From Bdellovibrionaceae bacterium UBA6502 (GTDB taxonomy: Bacteria > Bdellovibrionota > Bdellovibrionia > Bdellovibrionales > UBA840), in contig DJMA01000033.1 in assembly GCA_002436415.1 (NCBI GenBank), positions 121,824 to 185,823 of the forward strand: 64,000 bases of DNA. The letters are read 5' to 3'. The translations under genes and the position numbers were made by a program. Shown here piece by piece: positions 35,439 through 44,857 of the stretch (positions within the stretch are counted from its first letter, which is position 1; each line of letters begins with the position of its first letter). Below the pieces are notes generated by a model, which did no database searches, was not told where the DNA came from, and was given only the letters and a program-made list of their open reading frames with translations.

Positions 35439-36094
35439 GTTGGGGAAATGTGGCCATAGGAGTCGGAACTTTAGCCGCAGGTATTTTAACAAGTGATGCC
35501 GCGAAAGATTCCGCTGACGCGCAAGTGGATGCAGCAAATGCAGCTTCTCAAGCGCAACTCGATATGTATAACCAAACAAGAGCAGATCTTACGCCTTATA
35601 GGCAGGCAGGCTACGGAGCACTGGAGCAATTGCAATCTGGGAATGCTGCCCAGATTGCTCAAAGTGATCCTGGTTATCAGTTCAGACTTAATGAGGGAAT
35701 GAAGGCTCTAAACGCCAATGCTTCAGCCACAGGAAATAGGTTAGGCGGAGCTCAGCAAAAGGCTCTTGCTCAATATTCTCAAAACTATGCAAGTAACGAA
35801 TATGGAAACGCTTGGAATAGACTAGCGAACCTTGCAGGTATTGGAACTAGTGCTACAAACTCAACGGCAAACGCAGGCTCTAATTACACAAATGCAGTTT
35901 CAAGTAATCTAATGGGCGCAGCGAACGCGAATGCAGCGGCAACAATGGCTCAAGCTAACAACTATGGAAATATGATTAATAACGGTACGACCTTGTGGGC
36001 GATGTATCAGCAAAATCAAAACAACAACAAAACGGGCAACACTGGATATTTAAGCACAGGTCAATCCTATAACAACTTCGGCAACAAAGCATAG
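35435..36094 (+). CDS. DNA ejection (transfer) protein, p32/gp7-like
   Basis: 219 residues. Glycine/alanine-rich N-terminus (GNVAIGVGTLAAGIL), then RADLTPYRQAGYGALEQLQS, YQFRLNEGMKALNANASATG and an N/A/Q-rich tail, the pattern of the P22 gp7-type DNA transfer proteins ejected into the cell before the genome. Confidence 0.8.
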   Translation: MSWGNVAIGVGTLAAGILTSDAAKDSADAQVDAANAASQAQLDMYNQTRADLTPYRQAGYGALEQLQSGNAAQIAQSDPGYQFRLNEGMKALNANASATGNRLGGAQQKALAQYSQNYASNEYGNAWNRLANLAGIGTSATNSTANAGSNYTNAVSSNLMGAANANAAATMAQANNYGNMINNGTTLWAMYQQNQNNNKTGNTGYLSTGQSYNNFGNKA

Positions 36095-36103
36095 GGGGCT
36101 AAC

Positions 36104-37201
36104 ATGGCAGGTTTAGACACAAGTATTTATTCAATGTATCAAGCGCCTGATATTGCAGGCTCTTACGCTAAGGGTATAAAGCTTTCCGATATGATTAAAG
36201 AAAGCCGAGACAGAGATAAAAAAAGGCAAGATGAAAGCCTTTTAAATATGGCGATGAAAAACAACCTTGCAACGAATGAAAATGGGGTTGACCTAAATCA
36301 AAGTGGATATTTAGCGGAGCTTGCTAAGACTAACCCAATCCTTGCCTACAAAGAAAAAAACAGGCTAGGGCAGCAAGCGGCACAAAAAAGCCAGCTTGAT
36401 ATTGATACAAGAATGAAAGCCTATGATTATGCGGCAAAAACTTTGCCTATGATCACAAGCCAAGAATCCTATGACGCTTTCTTAAAACAAGGTGAGGCAA
36501 TGGCACCGGGTTTTTCACAACCTTTTCCACAGTATTATGATCCTAATTTTAACAGCAATTTCCAAAATAGAATGCTAAACGCCAAAGATAAAATTGATAT
36601 TGAATACAAGAAAAGGTCTTTGGATTTACAAGAAAGAAGGTTGCAACAAGATGCAGCTGGTAAAGCGCAGGATATTCAAAGAAAACAAGAAGAGGCTCAG
36701 CAAAAACAATTAGACCTTAAAACGCCTTTCGGTTTGGCAAACAATGCGGCTGACGCCAAAGTTTTAAAAGAAGCTTTTGAGACTAAAGAATCTTTTGACC
36801 GAAAACTAAATGAAATGATTAAGCTAAGAGAAGAAAAAGGCGTTGAATACCTAGATAGAGAATCAGTTGAAAGAGGAAAACAGCTTTCTAAAGACTTGTT
36901 GCTTGCTTATAAAAATATGGCAAAGCTTGGGGTTTTATCTAAGTCGGATGAAGACATTATCAACGCAATTATTCCAAGTGATCCGTTAGGCCAAGATTGG
37001 ATGCCAGGGCAAGATTCAATTCTATATAGACTTAAAAAATTTAAGGCTGATTCAGATAAGGACTTTGAAACTCAGCTTAGCACTAGACTGAGAAACAGAA
37101 CTGGCTCAGTAAGCACAAGACCTGAAAACTCGAAACCAAAAAAAGTCGTACAAAATGGATTTGTTTACACTTTGAATGAGGAAACTGGGGAATATGAATA
37201 A
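36104..37201 (+). CDS. Ejection protein (gp20-position)
   Basis: 365 residues, helical with a Q/K-rich coiled coil around residues 165-210. It lies second in the three-gene ejection set, where P22 has gp20. Assigned from position and composition; sequence motifs are not diagnostic. Confidence 0.6.
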   Translation: MAGLDTSIYSMYQAPDIAGSYAKGIKLSDMIKESRDRDKKRQDESLLNMAMKNNLATNENGVDLNQSGYLAELAKTNPILAYKEKNRLGQQAAQKSQLDIDTRMKAYDYAAKTLPMITSQESYDAFLKQGEAMAPGFSQPFPQYYDPNFNSNFQNRMLNAKDKIDIEYKKRSLDLQERRLQQDAAGKAQDIQRKQEEAQQKQLDLKTPFGLANNAADAKVLKEAFETKESFDRKLNEMIKLREEKGVEYLDRESVERGKQLSKDLLLAYKNMAKLGVLSKSDEDIINAIIPSDPLGQDWMPGQDSILYRLKKFKADSDKDFETQLSTRLRNRTGSVSTRPENSKPKKVVQNGFVYTLNEETGEYE

Positions 37202-39389
37202 GCCAAAGTTTAATCCAAATGAAGCTTTTGAAGTCGGAGGGGAAAAACCAAGTTTTAATCCTAATGAAGCTTTTGAAACTTATAAGGGGCCGGATGTAAG
37301 CGGCCTGGAATCTCTTCTAAGAGGTACTTCTCAAGGTATGACTCTAGGGAATGCTGACGAAATGGAAGGGGCTGGAAAGGCCTTTTTTGATGATATGGCA
37401 AGCCTTGTAGTGGGTGAGTCAATCGGGCCTAAGCCAAAGTATAACGAAGAAGGGGTTTTATTAAACGCTAACGAGCTTCAAGGGACTTATAAACAGCATA
37501 GGGATAATGCAAGGCTCGCTCACAAAAACGCGCAAGACGCCAATCCGGGGCTTTATACAACTGGGGAAATTGTCGGGGGAATTGGAACGGCTCTAGTGCC
37601 TGGGATGAATTTAGCAAAAGGGGCAAAATTAAACCAAGTGGTAAAACAAAGTGCCGCAATGGGGGGCGCTACTGGCTTAGGATATTCAAACGAAGAAGAT
37701 ACTACAGGTCAAGTGCAAGACACTCTAATCGGTTTAGGCACAGGTGCGATTATTCCTTACGGACTATCAAAAGCAGGAAACGCAGCTTTAACACAAGTAA
37801 AAAAGGGAATTGATTCTTTAGCAAGAGCCTCAACAAAGATTCAAAAAAGAGCCAACTACAAAGAAATTATCGAAGCCGCAAGGGAACTTGGACTTGATGT
37901 TACTCCGGGGATGCTGGACGATTCAGGTTTTATCGAGCGCCTTGAATATACGCTTGCAAATAGCTCAAGCTTTTTAGGACAAAGGGTAAAGAGAGCTCAA
38001 GATAAGATCACAACTGGTCTTCAAGAAACGGCTGAAGAGGCAACAAAAGACGCTACAAACTTAAGTCCCTTTCAAACAGGCGAAGAGGTAAAAAATCAAA
38101 TCACCTCTAGCTTTGATGAAAAGCTAGCTCCGGCCTCCATGGTTTTTAATGAAGTAGCTGAAAGCACTAGAAACATTCCAGTGAATGAGACTGGAATTGG
38201 ACGAATAATTGAAAACATTAAGAAGAATGATCTTGGAGTTTTTGGAGAAGAGGGGAAGCCTGCACAATATTTAAAAATGCTTGGAAGATCAAAAACGGTT
38301 GATGATTTAAAAACGGTTCTTACTTATTTGAATAGCGACATTAAAGACGCTACAGGAGCGGAAAGAATTGTATTGGGAAAAATTAAAGATCGTATTTCTA
38401 AAGCTGAAGGCCGCTATATTGACAATGCTATTGATGAACTAGAGGAAATGGGCGCTGATAGCATTCCATATAATTTAAGACAAGACCTTAAAGACGCAAG
38501 AAAAGTTTGGGCTGAGACAAATAATCAAGCAAGGGAATTTGGAAAAGGGATCAGAGTAAAGGCTGAAAACGTAGCTCAGCTTTTGGATTCTATTGATAAC
38601 ATTCCTTCCGAAAGAATCGGAGAGAAGCTTTTTAATTTAAAAGACAAAAGAACGGTTCTAGCTTTAGCAAAAGATTTTCCACAAGAGTTTCAACTCCTAA
38701 GACAAGGAAAGCTCAGAGACATAGCGGAAAAGTCTATTAATAATTCAATAGGCGGAAATGGTGAAGTTTCAACGAGTAAATTTTTAACTCAATTAAGAAA
38801 ACTTGATCCTGAAGCGCAACAAATACTTTTTGGCGATCAATTAGGGAAAATTAATAGCCTTAGAACTATTCATCAATCTTTGCCTAAAAACTTCAATCCT
38901 TCCGGTACAGCTTCACAAGGTGATTGGATTAATTGGGTTACAAGCAACGCGAAAGCAATCCCTACCTGGGCGGCTTACAAAACTCTTTCCAGTGATCTTG
39001 CGCAAGATGTAGGAAGAGGTGCGATTAATTTAAGTAAAAACAAAGCACTTAGACAAGGCTCAAACGGGGGAAGGTTAGTAAGTCCTAGGCTTGCTCAAAT
39101 TGCCAACACTGAAGCAATGGCTCTCCCAAAAGTTTCACAAAGCGTAATGGCAGCGGATAACAACGAAAAGAAACTTAGAGGAAAAGAAAAGTGGGCTGCT
39201 GAAGGCGAAGAAAAAATAAAAAAACACGATCCTTCAATAAGTGAAAAGATTGATTTTGAAAAAATAAAACAATCCAAAAAAGGCCAAGCTCTATTAATGA
39301 GAGCAAGTGATTTAAAACCAAACTCTAAGGCCTTTGCTAAGGTTTTAAGAGACATTAAAAAGCTAAAAGCAGGGGTTGATAATGGCTGA
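37194..39389 (+). CDS. Large ejection protein (gp16-position)
   Basis: 731 residues from ATG 37194, which overlaps the previous stop. It begins with a duplicated short motif (PKFNPNEAFEVGG, PSFNPNEAFET), then a glycine-rich hydrophobic region (GEIVGGIGTALVPG), a long helical body and a basic C-terminus. It corresponds to the large ejection protein of P22-like phages. Confidence 0.65.
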   Translation: MNKPKFNPNEAFEVGGEKPSFNPNEAFETYKGPDVSGLESLLRGTSQGMTLGNADEMEGAGKAFFDDMASLVVGESIGPKPKYNEEGVLLNANELQGTYKQHRDNARLAHKNAQDANPGLYTTGEIVGGIGTALVPGMNLAKGAKLNQVVKQSAAMGGATGLGYSNEEDTTGQVQDTLIGLGTGAIIPYGLSKAGNAALTQVKKGIDSLARASTKIQKRANYKEIIEAARELGLDVTPGMLDDSGFIERLEYTLANSSSFLGQRVKRAQDKITTGLQETAEEATKDATNLSPFQTGEEVKNQITSSFDEKLAPASMVFNEVAESTRNIPVNETGIGRIIENIKKNDLGVFGEEGKPAQYLKMLGRSKTVDDLKTVLTYLNSDIKDATGAERIVLGKIKDRISKAEGRYIDNAIDELEEMGADSIPYNLRQDLKDARKVWAETNNQAREFGKGIRVKAENVAQLLDSIDNIPSERIGEKLFNLKDKRTVLALAKDFPQEFQLLRQGKLRDIAEKSINNSIGGNGEVSTSKFLTQLRKLDPEAQQILFGDQLGKINSLRTIHQSLPKNFNPSGTASQGDWINWVTSNAKAIPTWAAYKTLSSDLAQDVGRGAINLSKNKALRQGSNGGRLVSPRLAQIANTEAMALPKVSQSVMAADNNEKKLRGKEKWAAEGEEKIKKHDPSISEKIDFEKIKQSKKGQALLMRASDLKPNSKAFAKVLRDIKKLKAGVDNG

Positions 39390-40476
39390 TTTAGCGCCTT
39401 TTATGAAGCAACAATTTTTTGATGATAATGGCGACCCACTAAGTGGTGGTTTGATTTATGTTTACAATGCCGGGACTACTACGCCTAAAGACACATTCAC
39501 AGATGCCAGCGGCGACACAAATCAGACTAATCCAATAGTTTTAGATGCAGCTGGGAGGACTGAAATTTGGATTACAACGGGCTACTATAAATTTGTAGTT
39601 TGTGATTCTGAAGATGTTGAGCTTTACACGATTGATAATGTTTCACTGGGTGCCGAGGGCGGAGGTGCAACAGGCGTCCCAGACGGAGGCGACACAGGGG
39701 CTTTATTAGCAAAGGCTTCCGGTACAGCTCAAGACTTAACTTGGGACCAACAGGCTTACAGCGGTTATTCTTCTAGATTCGGAGAGGCCTTTTCAAGTAC
39801 AAATTTGACTGACACAATTAATAAGATTTTAGATTTATCTTATGTAGCTCCGAGCATTTCATTTTCTGCGAGTGGGCAATCTACTACTAGAGAAAAAGGC
39901 GACGCAGTTACAAGCTCAACTTTAACGGCCAACGTGACGAAAACCACTGATGATATTTCAGAAGTAAGATTTTACCAAGGTGCTACCCTTTTAGATACGC
40001 AAAATAGTGGGGGCGCAATTCCTTCTGGTGGTTCAAACACTTACTCTTGGTCTGGTTCATTTTCTGACAATACAACTTTCAAGGCTGAGGCGGATGACGA
40101 TGGCACAAGCGGTGGACCGACTACGGTATCGGCATCTAGAACTTTTAACTTTGTTTACCCGTACTATGTGGGTGCAGATAGCGCATCTTTAGCGGCTGCA
40201 AGTGTTGCAGGTTTAACGAAAAGAATTATTTCTTCAACTTCTAATCGCTCCGAAACCATTAGCGCAGGGGCAGGGGAAGTTTTTTACTTCGCATATCCTG
40301 CGAGCTACGGGGCATTAACTTCAATCTTAGATGAAAACAATTTTGAAACAATTGGGGATTGGACTTTGCGAACTGAAAATATCACTGGTCTAGATGCAAG
40401 TGCGGTTAGTTACCGGATTTATGAATTTAACAACACTGTGACGGCAGGAAGTTACACATACACTTTTAAAAGGTAA
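39382..40476 (+). CDS. Tail fibre/spike protein with conserved head-binding start
   Basis: 364 residues. N-terminal PFMKQQFFDDNGDPLSGGLIYVYNAGTTTPKDTF...PIVLDAAGR is a common adaptor domain of podovirus receptor proteins. The middle contains an Ig-like domain (SFSASGQSTTREKGDAV...). Probably part of the receptor-binding complex with the following gene. ATG 39382 overlaps the ejection-protein stop. Confidence 0.75.
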   Translation: MADLAPFMKQQFFDDNGDPLSGGLIYVYNAGTTTPKDTFTDASGDTNQTNPIVLDAAGRTEIWITTGYYKFVVCDSEDVELYTIDNVSLGAEGGGATGVPDGGDTGALLAKASGTAQDLTWDQQAYSGYSSRFGEAFSSTNLTDTINKILDLSYVAPSISFSASGQSTTREKGDAVTSSTLTANVTKTTDDISEVRFYQGATLLDTQNSGGAIPSGGSNTYSWSGSFSDNTTFKAEADDDGTSGGPTTVSASRTFNFVYPYYVGADSASLAAASVAGLTKRIISSTSNRSETISAGAGEVFYFAYPASYGALTSILDENNFETIGDWTLRTENITGLDASAVSYRIYEFNNTVTAGSYTYTFKR

Positions 40477-40479
40477 AAA

Positions 40480-42546
40480 ATGGGAATTACATTAGGTTCA
40501 AATTTCGACGTAGAAACGGGGCTGCCTTTAGATTCAAGGCTTGTCGTAAGTGGCTTAATTCAGAGAGACGGCATTAATAGTTTAAAACGCTATGAAGGAA
40601 TGATTGTTTATGTCGAATCAGAAGCGAAAAACTATCAACTTGTTGGCGGAATTTCTAACACCGACTGGGCCGAGCTTTCCGGTGGCGGAGGCGGTGGGAG
40701 CGGAGTAAAAAACTTTATAACCACTGAAAACTCAAGTTTAGAAGATGCAATTAATGATTGGTCAACTTACAATGATGCAGGGCCTTTTGTCGATGGGGAT
40801 GGGGGATCTTCTAGCTTAACTTTATCAATCACCTCTGACACTTCTGAGGTTTTAGACGGCGTAGGCTCTCTAAAAATTTTCAAACCAAGTTTAGACTGCG
40901 AAGGGAACGGGGCAGTAATTGAGTTTGATATTCCTAGGGGCTATCGTGGTAAACTTAGTCAAATTTCCTTTCTAGTCGATGGGACTGAACAAACCGGAAG
41001 CGATTTTGAAGTAAGGGCCTATGATGTTACAAACTCAAAAGAAATCTATTGTGGTACTGATGATGAAATAGAAATTCCAAAAGAAGTTGGTGAAATTAAA
41101 CTTCCATTTCAAGCCGATAGCTCTTGTGAAACAGCAAGATTATGCTTTAACTGCAAAGATTCAAACACAGATGCATATTCGATTTTTATTGATGAAGTGA
41201 AGGTTAGTCCGATGTCGAGTGTTAGTGTTGCAAAACACACAGGGCTTTTAACTTGGTCACCTACGACACAAGGTTTCGGTACGATTGGCCTTGATACCGC
41301 GGCCTATTCAATAAATGGCAATGTATTAAAGGGGCAAATAAAATTTACCGCTGGTACAGTGACGGGTGACGAAGCACAAGTGTCTTTACCTAATATTGAA
41401 CTGGACACAAAAGCCTACAGTAACGGTTATCAAGATACAAACATAGTCGGGGTTGCGGCTGTTAGTGGCAGTAAAGAAATTGTTACAGTTCTTTTAGATA
41501 AAAATGACTCCTCAGTTTTAAAATTTGGGGTTGCTGGGGCTGGTAGTACAGGACAGAATAAATTTCTTGGAAACCAAATTCTTACAAGTACGCAACAGCT
41601 AACAATTAATTTTGATCTTTTCGTAAAAGACAGCAGGCAAGTTTTAAATGAATTTGAATTAAGCCAGCAGACAGTGAAAGCAAGATATTCTTATAACTCA
41701 AGTTCAGCAAGAACCAGCATTGCTAACTCGGTTCCGCAAGTTATAGATTATAATGTGAAAGATTATGATTCGCATAATTGCGTAACAACAGGAATTTCTT
41801 GGCAGTTTGAGGCACCAAAATACGGATTCTATAAATTCACCGCAAAACAGGTCTTGGATACCACTACGGATTGGGCAGAAGGTGAGCCTTTTACTTTAAC
41901 TGCGTATAAAGACGGTTCGCCTCATTCGGAAATTGGAAGATCAATTGGTTTTGATAGTAGCTCGTCATCGAATTACAACAATTGTCAAGGTGATACCACC
42001 GTAGAGTTAAACAAAGGTCAAATCGTTGATATTAGATCATACCAGACAAGTGGAGCAAGTAGGAGCATTGTTAATGATGGTACATTGACTTGGATTACCG
42101 TTGAAGAGCTTCCAGACTTCACTACCTTAGGAGCAATTAAGAATTATGCCACAGATTCTGTTTATGGAACTATCGGAGCAGCCGTAAATGTTTCCAACAC
42201 GTTTGGGGTTGCGACTTCTCTCACAATACCGGACGCAGGAATTTATAAAGTATGGGGACATATTGAAGCCTATAATACAACAGCCAGAACTAATCCTTAT
42301 TGGCACAGGGCTTTTATTTCTGAGAACTCGGGATCTTCTATTGCTGATCTTGAAGAAGGTCGTAACACAAATAGAGTTTACGTTGGTAACGGTTTAAGTG
42401 ATAGAAGAACGGCCTACATTCAACCTTTTTTCTTGAACGTTCCTGAGGGTGGAACAACCTTATATTTAAAACAAACAATCACTGAGCCTGCGACCGATGG
42501 AACTGTGGCTCAGTCTTACAACTTAAGCTATGAAAGAATCAGATAA
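40480..42546 (+). CDS. Large tail fibre/receptor-binding protein
   Basis: 688 residues. A short conserved N-terminus (GLPLDSRLVVSGLIQRDGIN...VYVESEAKNYQLVGG) and a glycine linker (SGGGGGGSG) lead into three beta-rich domains, ending in a C1q/jelly-roll-like C-terminus. Likely the host-recognition fibre; the target surface molecule cannot be inferred. Confidence 0.72.
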   Translation: MGITLGSNFDVETGLPLDSRLVVSGLIQRDGINSLKRYEGMIVYVESEAKNYQLVGGISNTDWAELSGGGGGGSGVKNFITTENSSLEDAINDWSTYNDAGPFVDGDGGSSSLTLSITSDTSEVLDGVGSLKIFKPSLDCEGNGAVIEFDIPRGYRGKLSQISFLVDGTEQTGSDFEVRAYDVTNSKEIYCGTDDEIEIPKEVGEIKLPFQADSSCETARLCFNCKDSNTDAYSIFIDEVKVSPMSSVSVAKHTGLLTWSPTTQGFGTIGLDTAAYSINGNVLKGQIKFTAGTVTGDEAQVSLPNIELDTKAYSNGYQDTNIVGVAAVSGSKEIVTVLLDKNDSSVLKFGVAGAGSTGQNKFLGNQILTSTQQLTINFDLFVKDSRQVLNEFELSQQTVKARYSYNSSSARTSIANSVPQVIDYNVKDYDSHNCVTTGISWQFEAPKYGFYKFTAKQVLDTTTDWAEGEPFTLTAYKDGSPHSEIGRSIGFDSSSSSNYNNCQGDTTVELNKGQIVDIRSYQTSGASRSIVNDGTLTWITVEELPDFTTLGAIKNYATDSVYGTIGAAVNVSNTFGVATSLTIPDAGIYKVWGHIEAYNTTARTNPYWHRAFISENSGSSIADLEEGRNTNRVYVGNGLSDRRTAYIQPFFLNVPEGGTTLYLKQTITEPATDGTVAQSYNLSYERIR

Positions 42547-42560
42547 CCAAAGGAGACATA

Positions 42561-42863
42561 ATGACTGAAAAAAAGAATTTCGAAGCAAAATTTGAAGAGG
42601 GAAAACTAAATATACACATTGATTCTAACCGCGACGGTGAGAATTTAATGGAGGCGAAAGTAAATTTGAACGAAGCGCTTCAAGAAATTATCGCTAGAGG
42701 TGAAAAAGTAGAAGACGCAAAACTAGTTGCTTTCGAAATGGGAATTGACGGTTTGAAAATAAAACTCGATACCGACCAAGATGGGGAAGAGCTTTTAGAG
42801 CTTAAAATTTCTTTCGTTGAAGCTTTAGACGAGTCAGGTCTTGCAGCAAAATTAAATGGATAG
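42561..42863 (+). CDS. Small phage protein with two calcium-loop-like repeats
   Basis: 100 residues made of two homologous halves: KLNIHIDSNRDGENLMEAK and LKIKLDTDQDGEELLELK, each with a DxNxDGE/DxDxDGE loop and a helix ending in EAL. It sits between fibre and lysis genes. The loops suggest metal binding; role unknown. Confidence 0.6.
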   Translation: MTEKKNFEAKFEEGKLNIHIDSNRDGENLMEAKVNLNEALQEIIARGEKVEDAKLVAFEMGIDGLKIKLDTDQDGEELLELKISFVEALDESGLAAKLNG

Positions 42864-43203
42864 TCTTTTTTCGGTGCGGCTTTTAGTTGAGATTGCTTTT
42901 AAGCAGATGATTAAAGCTGTGCCGAAATTCATTGGCTCTTATATTTTATCGGGGCCAATTGGGTTTTTACTTTCTGAGTTTACAGTCAAAGTTTTTATGC
43001 AGCTTTATGATGCTGGAATTTTGAAAATAGACTTCGATCAGATAGACAAAAAAGTAGATCTTCAAAAGTTAGAGTTCAAGGATGCGATTAAAAAAGCTCA
43101 TGATAAAGCAAAGAAAAAAGCACTTACTGAAATGGAAAAAGAAGCTATTCGCCAGGAATATCAAAAAGCTTTGGCTAAGTTTGGCTATTTCAGCGCAGGT
43201 TAG
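42856..43203 (+). CDS. Lysis-region membrane-associated protein
   Basis: 115 residues. Hydrophobic N-terminal half (FIGSYILSGPIGFLLSEFTVKVF), lysine-rich helical C-terminal half. Start overlaps the preceding stop. Position suggests a holin or inner-membrane spanin-type role, not proven. Confidence 0.5.
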   Translation: MDSLFSVRLLVEIAFKQMIKAVPKFIGSYILSGPIGFLLSEFTVKVFMQLYDAGILKIDFDQIDKKVDLQKLEFKDAIKKAHDKAKKKALTEMEKEAIRQEYQKALAKFGYFSAG

Positions 43204-43501
43204 CTGTGCGAGTTTTCCAATTCCTAATGTGAAATTGTATGCTGAAATTCCTTTTGAAGATGGCTCAGAAGCGGCCTTTGTAGAAACAAAGACCGGACGC
43301 ACTGGAATAATTCAAACAGAAAGCTGGCAAGAGTTTAGGCCTTATATGCTAATGATTCATATTGATGATTGGGCAGAAATAAAAAAAACAATCCTCAAAG
43401 CTTGCAGGGGAAATAAGAAACTTTGCAAAGACAAGGTTCAAACTATTGATGAAAGCGTAAGGCATTTAGATGCGATAATAAAAAAGGTATTTAAGCCATG
43501 A
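43082..43501 (+). CDS. Overlapping lipoprotein-like lysis gene (spanin-like?)
   Basis: Up to 139 residues, overlapping the previous gene by 122 bases in another frame. After a very basic stretch comes LWLSLAISAQVSCASFP, which reads as a lipoprotein signal with Cys. The mature part (YAEIPFEDGSEAAFVETK...) ends the preceding frame's overlap. No canonical start has a good ribosome site; a start closer to the hydrophobic stretch is possible. Embedded lipoproteins next to a membrane protein recall Rz/Rz1 arrangements. Confidence 0.45.
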   Translation: MRLKKLMIKQRKKHLLKWKKKLFARNIKKLWLSLAISAQVSCASFPIPNVKLYAEIPFEDGSEAAFVETKTGRTGIIQTESWQEFRPYMLMIHIDDWAEIKKTILKACRGNKKLCKDKVQTIDESVRHLDAIIKKVFKP

Positions 43502-43830
43502 ATGGATTAGAGCAAATTGAAAAAATAGAGCAAGTAGCTAATTTAGATTTATCTAATATTTATATTACAGTGGGCGTCTTAATTTTTATGAATCTTGGGG
43601 CAATTGGTACGGGTATAATATTCCTAGTAAGACTTGTTTGGATAGCTTCAAAGTATGATTCAAAGATGGAAAAGGTTGAAAAAGACCTAAACAATGCTTT
43701 CGAAAAGATAAAAGAGAAAAATACGAAAATTGAGGAAGTATTAGAGGTAGTTCGCAGCTTTAATTTAGATTTGGAACTTACTAAGCAGAAAGTCAGTACA
43801 TTGCAATCTGAAATTGGAATGCTGGAATGA
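43498..43830 (+). CDS. Single-TM coiled-coil lysis-region protein
   Basis: 110 residues: short N-terminus, one membrane helix (VGVLIFMNLGAIGTGIIFLVRLVWIA), then a coiled coil (MEKVEKDLNNAFEKIKEKNTKIEEV). This is the topology of an inner-membrane spanin or a type-II-like holin. Start overlaps the preceding stop (ATGA). Confidence 0.55.
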   Translation: MNGLEQIEKIEQVANLDLSNIYITVGVLIFMNLGAIGTGIIFLVRLVWIASKYDSKMEKVEKDLNNAFEKIKEKNTKIEEVLEVVRSFNLDLELTKQKVSTLQSEIGMLE

Positions 43831-43949
43831 CAAGGGCTGGAATCTATTTTCTCATTTCAATTATTCTTTTGACGGCCCTAGGCTTTCACAATGCCTATTT
43901 AAATTTAGAAATTAAAAATATGGAAAACAGAAAATGCAATACGAAGTAG
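43827..43949 (+). CDS. Very small single-TM lysis-region protein
   Basis: 40 residues from ATG 43827, overlapping both neighbours. One membrane helix (YFLISIILLTALGFHNAYL) and a short basic tail. Candidate holin or spanin partner; only its size and place support it. Confidence 0.45.
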   Translation: MTRAGIYFLISIILLTALGFHNAYLNLEIKNMENRKCNTK

Positions 43950-44356
43950 AACTAGAAGATAATATTCCTGGGTGTCCAAATTTTAAGTGGAAAGAAGCCT
44001 TAAGTCTTCCAAGTTGGGGGAGTCATGCAAAGCCAAGTTTAGAGGAAATAGAAAACATATCAAAAACAGCATATAAAATGGAAGTAATTAGAGCTCTATT
44101 AAATTGCCCTTTGCGAGTTACGAGCTGGCTTAGGCCTAAAGCTTACAACAAAGCTATTGGAGGCGCTAGGCGCTCAAAACATATCGAAGGCCTAGCGGTA
44201 GATTTTCAGCCAATTGATATGGATTGCGATAAAGCAAGAGAAATTCTTTTGCCTTTACTTCCTGGTTTGGAAATCAGGATGGAAGATAAGCCAGGTTCGA
44301 ACTGGGTTCATATAGACTTAGGTGAAGTAATTAATTCTAGGTTTTTTAAGCCTTAG
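43934..44356 (+). CDS. M15-type peptidoglycan peptidase (endolysin)
   Basis: 140 residues of the Peptidase_M15_3 type. The zinc motif S-K-H-x-x-G-x-A-x-D is in RRSKHIEGLAVDFQ and the third ligand in WVHIDLG. RVTSWLRPKAYNKAIGG is the conserved substrate region. It cleaves peptide cross-bridges (D-Ala-D-Ala or L-Ala-D-Glu type) in host wall at the end of the lytic cycle. Last gene of the late operon, convergent with the lysogeny block. Confidence 0.85.
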   Translation: MQYEVELEDNIPGCPNFKWKEALSLPSWGSHAKPSLEEIENISKTAYKMEVIRALLNCPLRVTSWLRPKAYNKAIGGARRSKHIEGLAVDFQPIDMDCDKAREILLPLLPGLEIRMEDKPGSNWVHIDLGEVINSRFFKP

Positions 44357-44640
44357 GCTTTCTTTTTTCTAGTATTTAAGAGAGCCTCAATGTCAGAGAG
44401 AATTTTTATCTCACTCATTCCAGGAATTTCTTCGCGGTCTTCAATAAATAAACTCCTTAAAGATTGATTTAAAAGAGTTTGATAGGGGACTTCTTGTTTT
44501 TTTGCCTCCGCTTTAACCGCGTCTAAAACGTCACCATCTATCATCGTTGTAATTCTAATTTTGTGGGCGCTTCTAGGCGCTTTAAGTGCTTCTTCAATAT
44601 CTTTTATAGCCTGCGTTTCTTTTTTACTTGAAATAGCCAT
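44353..44640 (-). CDS. Ribbon-helix-helix antitoxin-like protein
   Basis: 95 residues on the minus strand. The segment HKIRITTMIDGDVLDAVKAE followed by VPYQTLLNQSLRSLF is the BrnA/CopG-type RHH fold. It overlaps the DUF4160 gene by 17 bases and forms its partner, resembling type II toxin-antitoxin pairs with the DNA-binding protein second. Confidence 0.7.
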   Translation of the reverse strand: MAISSKKETQAIKDIEEALKAPRSAHKIRITTMIDGDVLDAVKAEAKKQEVPYQTLLNQSLRSLFIEDREEIPGMSEIKILSDIEALLNTRKKKA

Positions 44641-44851
44641 GCCAATCCTCCAAAAGTTGTTTTTTGTGTTTTTTTACTAGCTTCTTTGCTAATGAATCAA
44701 ATTCTCTTGAGCCACTAGATTTTTTAATGCTCAAATCCTCTAGCCAAACAATCGTTTCTAATCCTGAAGCGGAAACATGAATGTGTGGTTTTGGTCCCTC
44801 ATTTGAGTAAACATAGAGCTTTACGTTATTGATTCTCATAAATTCAGGCAT
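44624..44851 (-). CDS. DUF4160 protein (putative toxin partner)
   Basis: About 75 residues from ATG 44851 (MPEFMRINNVKLYVYSNEG). PHIHVSASGLETIVWL is the conserved DUF4160 core (PHxHV...W-L) and LEDWHGYF the C-terminal signature. DUF4160 genes are often paired with small DNA-binding partners and are suspected TA components. A GTG at 44866 would add five residues but lies inside the palindrome at 44858-44882. Confidence 0.7.
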   Translation of the reverse strand: MPEFMRINNVKLYVYSNEGPKPHIHVSASGLETIVWLEDLSIKKSSGSREFDSLAKKLVKKHKKQLLEDWHGYFK

Positions 44852-44857
44852 ACATAC

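Noticed and set aside
37468..37659. Minus-strand ORF in the ejection protein
   Set aside because: No ribosome site; opposite frame clearly coding.
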